Shown here piece by piece: positions 58,638 to 64,000 of a stretch of 64,000 nt of DNA. Numbering within the stretch: position 1 is the stretch's first letter; each line of letters starts with the position of its first letter. The stretch spans positions 310,001 through 374,000 of the forward strand of contig NZ_LANJ01000016.1 in the NCBI RefSeq assembly GCF_000971295.1, written 5' to 3'. The position numbers were made by a program, and so were the translations under genes. The DNA comes from Devosia epidermidihirudinis (GTDB lineage Bacteria; Pseudomonadota; Alphaproteobacteria; Rhizobiales; Devosiaceae). Below the pieces are notes generated by a model. It was not told the DNA's origin. It worked only from the letters and a program-made list of their open reading frames with translations, and did not search any database.

Positions 58638-59575
58638 GATATCTGCCCCGCTGCGCCATGCCGGGGGTTGAGCACGTCGTTTAAGCCATCACCAAGCAGG
58701 TTGAGCGCCAGGACCGACACCACGATAAAGCCGCCGGGAATTGCCGTGAGATACCAGTGGGTCCGCAGCAATTCGCGACCGCTACCGATCATAGACCCCC
58801 AGCTCACTAGGTTTGGGTCGCCCAATCCCATGAAGGAGAGCGCGGCTTCCATCAAAAGGGCGGAGGCCACCATGATCGAGCCCGTAACGATCAGAGCAGG
58901 GGCTGCATTGGGTAGGATTTCATGCCGAATGATGTGGCTGTGGTCGTAGCCCACCACACGAGCCGCACTGACGAAATCCTGAGCCGAGAGACGCCGGAAC
59001 TCGGACCGTGTTAACCGGGCAATCACGTCCCAAGACACAAGGGCGATGCCCAAAATGACCGTGAGCAGCGATGGCCCGGAAAACGCCACCAGAACCACCA
59101 GCAATACAAAGCTCGGGATGGTCTGGAAAATCTCGATAAAGCGAACGATCAGATCATCGACCCAGCCGCCAAAATAGCCCGCCACAGCACCGATCAAAAT
59201 GCCGATCACAACGCCGAGCAACGTTGCGGACAGACCCACGAAGATCGACGCCCGCGCACCATGCAACACCCCCGCCAGCACATTGCGACCCAATGCATCC
59301 GTGCCAAGGGGAAACGCCGCAATCTCGCCGGGCCACAACCGGGCCGGGCCGGCGATCGACAGTGGGTCGCCCGGCGTCAATAGGGGCGCGAGTAGGGCCA
59401 GCGCGCCGATAGCGGACAAAATGGTCAAGCCAACCACCACGAGCGGGTTGAGCAGTACGCGGCGCACACTGCTGCTGGGCTCCGCATTTCCAGCGGCAGC
59501 GTTGGCAACCGCTGCACCGGGGCCCAAGGCACGGCGCGCGAGCTCGTCATTGATATCTGGGTTGTGGCTCATCAA
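58634..59575 (-). CDS. ABC transporter permease, DppC-like
   Basis: A 313-residue permease with an N-terminal OppC_N region (LLNPLVVVGLTILSAIGALALLAPLL), the DppC mark FPLGTDALGRNVLAGVLHGARAS, about six helices and coupling loop DFVSAARVVGYDHSHIIRHEILPNA. It ends GDGLNDVLNPRHGAAGQIS. The family covers peptide, nickel, glutathione and organosulfur importers. It overlaps the permease gene upstream and the ATPase gene downstream, each by 4 nt. Substrate is decided by the binding protein at 55318-56913. Confidence 0.92.
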   Translation of the reverse strand: MMSHNPDINDELARRALGPGAAVANAAAGNAEPSSSVRRVLLNPLVVVGLTILSAIGALALLAPLLTPGDPLSIAGPARLWPGEIAAFPLGTDALGRNVLAGVLHGARASIFVGLSATLLGVVIGILIGAVAGYFGGWVDDLIVRFIEIFQTIPSFVLLVVLVAFSGPSLLTVILGIALVSWDVIARLTRSEFRRLSAQDFVSAARVVGYDHSHIIRHEILPNAAPALIVTGSIMVASALLMEAALSFMGLGDPNLVSWGSMIGSGRELLRTHWYLTAIPGGFIVVSVLALNLLGDGLNDVLNPRHGAAGQIS

Positions 59576-60558
59576 CGCACCGCCACTCGAGGATCCAGAA
59601 GCGATTGGACGATGTCAAAAATGGCATTCATGGCGATCACCAGCAGCGCGCTGACAATCAGGATTCCCAGAAGGACGGTGTATTCGCGCGAAAGGATCGC
59701 CTCATAGGCCAGGCGGCCCATGCCGGGCCAGCTGAACACCGTCTCGATGACGACAGCGCCACCTAAGATGCCGGCGACATGCATGCCCACCATGGCAGTG
59801 ATTGGGCCGAGGGCGCTCCGCAGGATGTGCACGCGGATGAGACGGTAGCGGCCCATGCCCTTGGCAATGGCGGTGCGGACATGGTCCTGCGATTTGGCCT
59901 CGATAACTGAGGCACGCACCAGCCGCGCATAGATCGCCACATAGTAGAGGGCCAAGGACAACGCGGGCAGGGCGAGATGGCGCGCCCGATCTACAAACCA
60001 GTCGAGCCCGCTTAGCTTGGCGCCCAGCGTGTAGCCGCCTCCAGTGGGCAACCAACCCAGGCGGATGGAAAAGAACACGATGAGCATCAGCCCGATCCAG
60101 AAGGCGGGGACCGAATAAAACAGCAGCGACAGAACCGAAAGAATTCGATCAGGCCACCGGCCGGGTCTCATGCCCATGACCGTTCCCGCGAGCAGGCCCA
60201 GGCTCACTGCAAGGACGATTGCCGCGGCCATCAACGTAATTGTGCCGGGCAGACGCTGCATGATCAGCTCCGACACCGGCATGCCGTATCGGAGCGAATG
60301 GCCGAGGCTGAAATTGGCAAGCCCAGCATAGTAGGAGCCCAATTGGGACAGCAACGGGAGATCGAGCCCAAACGCGCTGCGCAGTTGTGCCATCGTCTCA
60401 GCGGTGGCCGATCCGGCCTCGGCCGCCATGAAGTCGGCGGCATCACCCGGCGCCAGCTGGAGCATGAAGAAACCCAGCGTAACGATAATGAAAATCGTCG
60501 GGATGGCCTGCAGAAAGTTACGCAGCAGACTGCGGAAAATGCGTCTGGATTGAGTCAT
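59572..60558 (-). CDS. ABC transporter permease, DppB-like
   Basis: First gene of the minus-strand operon, 328 residues. N-terminal helix FLQAIPTIFIIVTLGFFMLQLAPGDAADF carries the GD motif of DppB-type permeases; the coupling loop is DHVRTAIAKGMGRYRLIRVHILRSAL, and the ending FDIVQSLLDPRVAVR is typical. ATG at 60558 with GAGATG upstream on its strand. It overlaps the DppC-like gene by 4 nt. The likely promoter lies in the 635-bp gap beyond 60558, where a palindrome TATTCTATAGAATA is found 290 bp upstream. Confidence 0.92.
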   Translation of the reverse strand: MTQSRRIFRSLLRNFLQAIPTIFIIVTLGFFMLQLAPGDAADFMAAEAGSATAETMAQLRSAFGLDLPLLSQLGSYYAGLANFSLGHSLRYGMPVSELIMQRLPGTITLMAAAIVLAVSLGLLAGTVMGMRPGRWPDRILSVLSLLFYSVPAFWIGLMLIVFFSIRLGWLPTGGGYTLGAKLSGLDWFVDRARHLALPALSLALYYVAIYARLVRASVIEAKSQDHVRTAIAKGMGRYRLIRVHILRSALGPITAMVGMHVAGILGGAVVIETVFSWPGMGRLAYEAILSREYTVLLGILIVSALLVIAMNAIFDIVQSLLDPRVAVR

Positions 60559-61193
60559 CTCGTCTCACGAGCTGGGCTGGAAACATGGCGTGCCAGAGCG
60601 ATCGGAGAACTGTCCGAGTGCTGTGGGATCTGGATGTTGGAGTTGTGTCGCAGAACCTTTGGCTGCTTTGAGCCGCAGGTTTGTGCAATGGCTATTGCGA
60701 TCTACAGAGGCTCAGAGCTGCTGCTCGTTGATCGCCTGCCGGGTCACTGCCCCTCAGAAACACCATTGGCAACGGGCGCTGCACGCGCTCCGTGTCGATG
60801 CTGAGATGTGCCCTTGGTCAAGAAAACTCATGCTTGAAATGCGCCTATATTCTATAGAATAGATAGGTTTATGCGTAGCACCCCAACCGCATGGCGTGGT
60901 TTCAAATGGCTGTCCCGTGCTAAAATATCCTCCTGCGACGCGAGCGGATTGGGGGACGAATATTTCAGCTCAAAGGGGCTGCGCTGACGCCCTCCGCGGG
61001 GCTCTCATTCTCATGGAGGGGCCGGCAGGAGTACTCGTCATTCGGAAGCTATGACCGTTGATCTGTTAGTTTAGATCGTGGAGATCAGAGATGCTTCTTA
61101 GCGGATGAAACCAATAAGAAAGGGGCGGCGACACTTCTGATTGTTTCGGCCGCCGCGCTTCACTACGCAGATTGGTGCCGCGGCGATGCTTGG
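60559..61193. promoter_or_regulatory. 635-bp control region upstream of the minus-strand organosulfur-type operon
   Basis: No believable gene is visible; short frames here have no ribosome sites. An AT-rich core at 60836-60880 contains the perfect 14-bp palindrome TATTCTATAGAATA (60848-60861), flanked by further partly matching CTAT/ATAG. It could be an operator or part of a promoter for the operon starting at 60558. The right end (about 61121-61160) has a GC inverted repeat after the kinase gene followed on the minus strand by CCCTTTCTTATT, a weak terminator candidate. Confidence 0.5.
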
Positions 61194-61862
61194 TTAGAGC
61201 CCCCAAGTTCTGGTTTCGGCAGCGGCTTCCTGGCTCATGACCCTGAACTCTGGCTCGGCGCTGTATCGCTGCACCAGTTCGGCATTGGGAAGGTCATTGC
61301 CCTCGACTTTGTCGACGATCTCGCTGGCGGACAGTCCCCGGCCGCTCCATCGCTGCATCAACCGCGCCCTCAGGTCATCGGCAGCGGTGTGAATCCAGAT
61401 CGTGGTATCAAAATAGGGCAAGAGGCCCTGCCAGTGGCCAATTTGGTAGAGCAGATAGTTGCCCTCGACAATGATATGGCGCGCGCCCTGGGGGAAAATC
61501 GCTGCACTGCCCCTCGATATCTCAAGAGTACGGTCGAAGACGGGAGCGGCGATTTCGGGCTCTGAATTGGCCCTAAGGCGAGCCAGCATTGCGATGAGGC
61601 CACCCAGGTCGAACGTGTCTGGCGCTCCTTTGCGAGGCAGTAGCCCCCGGGCGAGAAGCACGCCGTCGTCGTAATGAAAGCCGTCCATCTGCATAACGAC
61701 CGCCGACCCTGGCGTTTCGCGGTTCAGAGCCTCCACAAGCCTCATGCTCATGGTCGACTTTCCCGTGGCCGGGGCCCCAGCGATGGCGGTAAGGCTGCGA
61801 ACGTGCGCCCCGCGTGCAGCAACCACGCGCGTTATTTCATCGAATGCCACTGTCGTCGTCAT
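61194..61862 (-). CDS. P-loop nucleoside/sugar kinase family protein (FrcK-like)
   Basis: A 222-residue phosphoribulokinase/uridine kinase-like protein with Walker A GAPATGKST (about residues 28-36), VVMQMDGFHYDD (acceptor-binding aspartate) and ARHIIVEGNYLLYQ. Relatives include pantothenate kinase-like proteins and FrcK, which is co-transcribed with fructose or ribose-type ABC transporters in rhizobia. It is the last gene of an operon with a sugar binding protein and permease, so the substrate is probably the imported sugar or a derivative. It lies 32 nt after the ThuA-like gene, with ATG at 61862. The C-terminus (EAAAETRTWGL) is complete. Confidence 0.8.
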   Translation of the reverse strand: MTTTVAFDEITRVVAARGAHVRSLTAIAGAPATGKSTMSMRLVEALNRETPGSAVVMQMDGFHYDDGVLLARGLLPRKGAPDTFDLGGLIAMLARLRANSEPEIAAPVFDRTLEISRGSAAIFPQGARHIIVEGNYLLYQIGHWQGLLPYFDTTIWIHTAADDLRARLMQRWSGRGLSASEIVDKVEGNDLPNAELVQRYSAEPEFRVMSQEAAAETRTWGL

Positions 61863-61894
61863 GCGTCAGCCTTGGGAATAGCAAATGGTATTGT

Positions 61895-62659
61895 TCAGAG
61901 TTCGTGGGCGGCCCACCGCACCATGCGCACCATCAGGTCGGCATAGTGGGGCCAGCTGAGGAAGTCACTGGAAAGCCAGTGGGGCCCAATATCGGTCATC
62001 CAGGCGATTGAACGACCCGAGCCAACCGTACGTGCTGCGAGCAGGGGATGGATCTGGTTCCGGTGATGGACGCGCGCGATATATCTGCCTCCCGGTGCAT
62101 GGCGGGGCACCGTGATGTTCATGCCGAGAACCGGAGGCCAATTGGCCGGCAAACCGGCGACGATGGCATGGTCCGGATCGGTGACTTCCGCGGTGAGCCC
62201 CTCTGGCGCCTCAATGCCATCTGCGTAAGGCAGGCATTCTACGGGCAGGCATTCCTCGACGGCAGTTCGGTGAAATCGGGCCGAGCCATCCATTCCCTGA
62301 AAACTGCAATAGCCGCCAGCCATGATCAGCCCACCCCCGCCCTGTACCCAGTCGCGGAGGACATTGAGCCGGTTTACCCCCGGATTGCCCTTGCGGGTTT
62401 CGGGGGTGATCAGCAGGGACGAAGCACCAATGTCGGACAAGACGACAACCGAATAGCGGTCCAGTTCTGCTGCCGAGAATGGAAATTCGGCCTCGCAACG
62501 CTCCCCGCCCAGTTGCTCGACCTCGATGCCGGACTGATTGAGCGCGGCGATGAAAGGACGGGCACCGTTGCGAATCTCCCAACTACTGCCCACATCCCCG
62601 CCCTTGGCAGCAAAGGATGTGACAGCAAAAGTTTCGCCAGCGAGCAGAATTGGTTTCAT
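61895..62659 (-). CDS. glutamine amidotransferase-like (DUF1355/ThuA-like) protein
   Basis: A 254-residue class I glutamine amidotransferase-like fold. It begins with PILLAGETFAVTSFAAKGGDVG and has VVVLSDIGASSLLITP, a GGGLIMAGGYCSFQGMDG segment at the nucleophile elbow and IHPLLAARTVGSGRSIAWMTD. The elbow contains a cysteine (GGYCSF), but the usual His-Glu partners are not assigned, so true amidotransferase activity is doubtful. Proteins of this type occur in sugar ABC operons (compare ThuA in trehalose use). It lies between the binding-protein gene and the kinase gene, with a strong hairpin upstream at 62688-62722. Role in sugar metabolism is inferred from context only. Confidence 0.78.
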   Translation of the reverse strand: MKPILLAGETFAVTSFAAKGGDVGSSWEIRNGARPFIAALNQSGIEVEQLGGERCEAEFPFSAAELDRYSVVVLSDIGASSLLITPETRKGNPGVNRLNVLRDWVQGGGGLIMAGGYCSFQGMDGSARFHRTAVEECLPVECLPYADGIEAPEGLTAEVTDPDHAIVAGLPANWPPVLGMNITVPRHAPGGRYIARVHHRNQIHPLLAARTVGSGRSIAWMTDIGPHWLSSDFLSWPHYADLMVRMVRWAAHEL

Positions 62660-62687
62660 TGGAAGACCTGGGGTTAGGCGATGGATT

Positions 62688-62722
62688 GGCGGCGCCAGTA
62701 GTTGGGAGGCTATGGCGCCGCC
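62688..62722 (-). terminator. intra-operon hairpin after the sugar binding-protein gene
   Basis: GGCGGCGCCA (62688-62697) pairs perfectly with TGGCGCCGCC (62713-62722) around a 15-nt loop, 8 nt past the binding-protein stop and before the ThuA-like gene. No T-run. It probably protects or partly ends the binding-protein message. Confidence 0.75.
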
Positions 62723-62730
62723 AGCGCTGG

Positions 62731-63738
62731 CTAGAACTTGAACTCGTCAACGTTCGCCGGCGTCACGATCTCTGCAGGTCCGAGGACGACTTCGCCACCC
62801 GCAGCGATCGTATATTCGCCCAGCCGGCCGGCCTTGAAGGTTTCGCCTTCCTTGCCGGTGATGGCGCAAGATGCCACGGCCTGGGCTGCATAATATGTGA
62901 GGTAGCCAAGGTCCTTGACGTTCCACCAGATATCCTGGACCGAGCCGTCCTCGATGTACTTCTTGATCAGAGTCGCCGGAGCAAGGCCGGTCAGCTTGAC
63001 CTGACCGAGCATGCTTGCCTGCTCCAATGCACGGGCGGCAGCGGGAAGTCCGATGCCGGCGGGTACGATAATCCCTTTGAGGTCTGGGAAGGCTTGCGCC
63101 AGCGCCAGTGCCTGCTGCTGATTGACCTGTTCGCTTTCCTCGCCATAGGAAACCTGAACCAGTTTCATGTCAGCATATTTGGAGTCAGAGGCCAGTTTCG
63201 ACTTAATAAGGTCGATCCAGGCGTTCTGGTTGGCCGCCGTGGGCGTGGACGACAGGATGGCAAAGTCGCCTTTGTAGCGAATGAGCTGGCCCATGGACTC
63301 CAGCATCATTTCGGCGAGACTGTCGCCTTTGGCCTGATTGAGGAAGAGCGTCCGGGCATCGGGGGCAACGTCGGAGTCATAGGAGACAACATGGACGCCC
63401 TGGTCCATGGCGCGCTTCAATGCTGGGGCAACTGCATTGGCATCATTGGCGGAAATGGCGATGACGCCGACCTGCTGGGACACCAGATTGTTGATGAATT
63501 CGATCTGGGCTTCCGCGGTTGCAGCGGATGGAGCCTGCTTGATCGCCTTGCCGCCGATCTCCGCCGCTGCCTCATCTGCGCCGGTCTGGGCGACCTGGAA
63601 ATAGGGGTCAGTATCGAGCTTGGGCAAGAAGCCGACCGTGACTGGTGCTGTGGCACATTGCGGAGCGGCCATGGCGACCGTCGATATGGCGGCAAGACTG
63701 GTCGCCGCGAGCAGCGTTCCGATCATTTTCAAAGACAT
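62731..63738 (-). CDS. sugar ABC transporter binding protein (RhaS/LsrB-like)
   Basis: A 335-residue periplasmic sugar receptor of the ribose/rhamnose/AI-2 class (Peripla_BP_4). Sec signal SLKMIGTLLAATSLAAISTVAMA, cleaved about residue 25. The core begins VTVGFLPKLDTDPYFQVAQTGADEAA and continues FINNLVSQQVGVIAISANDANAVAPALKRAMDQGVHVVSYDSD, typical of this group. The ATG at 63738 has a perfect AGGAGG 7 nt upstream, which settles it against an in-frame start at 63759. It follows a ribose-type permease gene. Ligand cannot be fixed; rhamnose, AI-2-like furanosyl or another pentose/hexose are all possible. Confidence 0.87.
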   Translation of the reverse strand: MSLKMIGTLLAATSLAAISTVAMAAPQCATAPVTVGFLPKLDTDPYFQVAQTGADEAAAEIGGKAIKQAPSAATAEAQIEFINNLVSQQVGVIAISANDANAVAPALKRAMDQGVHVVSYDSDVAPDARTLFLNQAKGDSLAEMMLESMGQLIRYKGDFAILSSTPTAANQNAWIDLIKSKLASDSKYADMKLVQVSYGEESEQVNQQQALALAQAFPDLKGIIVPAGIGLPAAARALEQASMLGQVKLTGLAPATLIKKYIEDGSVQDIWWNVKDLGYLTYYAAQAVASCAITGKEGETFKAGRLGEYTIAAGGEVVLGPAEIVTPANVDEFKF

Positions 63739-63806
63739 GAATTCCTCCTGTTTATTCACTTCCAGGGCCTGTTAGCGACGGATCGCAACGAGCAGATGCC
63801 TGGACT

Positions 63807-64000
63807 TCACCTGCGGGTATGGGAGTATGAGAAAGCCGAGCGGACGCGCTCGAAGACTTGGCGCGCGGCGTTGCTGGCCAGCAGCGAGCCGATCAGCAGC
63901 AGGCCGATGACGGAGCCCTGTGCGTCACCGCCGATTTGCAGCAGGCCGAGCACATTGCGTATGGTGGCGACCAGCAACAGCGCCCACAGCACGCCAGTCA
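63807..64000 (-). CDS. sugar ABC transporter permease, C-terminal end (partial)
   Basis: The frame enters from the right edge and ends at 63807. The visible 64 residues or so (TGVLWALLLVATIRNVLGLLQIGGDAQGS..., then VIGLLLIGSLLASNAARQVFERVRSAF) form two transmembrane helices typical of the C-terminus of RbsC/RhaP-type permeases. It lies 68 nt upstream of the RhaS-like binding protein on the same strand. The start and most of the gene are outside the window, as presumably are the ATPase and other genes of the operon. Confidence 0.8.
   Translation of the reverse strand, partial: TGVLWALLLVATIRNVLGLLQIGGDAQGSVIGLLLIGSLLASNAARQVFERVRSAFSYSHTRR

Noticed and set aside
1..64000. Insertion sequence, prophage or integrase with tRNA attachment site
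   Set aside because: No transposase, integrase, phage structural gene or tRNA was recognised; islands are inferred only from gene content and repeats.

Overview
The window looks like a chromosomal segment of a GC-rich alphaproteobacterium of the order Hyphomicrobiales (Rhizobiales), most like Devosia or a relative. This is inferred from protein content and gene order, not from a marker gene: pckA / chvI-chvG-hprK-EIIA(Man)-HPr / ahcY-divL-tsaE is a classical rhizobial core order. A DivL-type tyrosine kinase homologue and an ScfR-type propionate regulator also fit. No rRNA, tRNA, CRISPR array, transposase or phage gene was recognised.

Layout. (1) 1-6.9 kb: the 3' end of an unknown gene; two tiny overlapping genes; a phosphonate fragment (DUF1045-phnM-phnN) without the C-P lyase core; a small operon of glycerate 2-kinase, VOC protein and D-galactose 1-dehydrogenase; an aldo/keto reductase. 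(2) 7.1-13.3 kb: a complete dppABCDF peptide transporter operon facing a DeoR regulator. (3) 13.4-21.1 kb: propionyl-CoA catabolism (pccB-pccA-mcm-mce) divergent from its probable regulator ScfR. (4) 21.4-25.5 kb: gamma-carbonic anhydrase-like protein and SelO, a HAD phosphatase, and a SleB-type cell wall hydrolase with CtrA-like boxes upstream. (5) 26-45.3 kb: core block with pckA, ChvGI, regulatory PTS proteins, ahcY, divL, tsaE, a stand-alone restriction-nuclease-like gene between two direct repeats, an APH-family kinase with a probable ATT start, polA, a receiver protein and a lytic transglycosylase. (6) 45.8-60.6 kb: two convergent operons, the accessory part. The plus-strand operon joins a sulfurtransferase, two NtaA/DszA-type flavin monooxygenases, a YkoF-like protein and a THI5/NMT1-type ABC transporter. 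The minus-strand operon joins a peptide-type ABC transporter, a third NtaA-type monooxygenase and an SfnB/DszC-type oxidoreductase. (7) 61.2-64 kb: the 3' half of a sugar ABC operon (permease end, binding protein, ThuA-like amidotransferase fold protein, P-loop kinase).

How the genes fit together. Regions 2, 3 and 5 serve central heterotrophic physiology: peptide uptake, odd-chain and branched carbon through propionyl-CoA to succinyl-CoA, gluconeogenesis through PckA, and envelope/PTS signalling. Region 6 is the best candidate for an undescribed pathway: import of one or two heterocyclic or organosulfur compounds followed by flavin-dependent oxidation and sulfur transfer. The substrate cannot be read from sequence; thiamine-related pyrimidines, organosulfonates/sulfones and flavins are the main alternatives.

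Intergenic spaces are rich in short palindromic repeats in at least five families, often doubling as gene ends. Several transporter operons carry a strong hairpin just after the binding-protein gene. Start codons were chosen by ribosome-binding site, overlap with the upstream gene and family length, so many starts lie inside the longest open frame.
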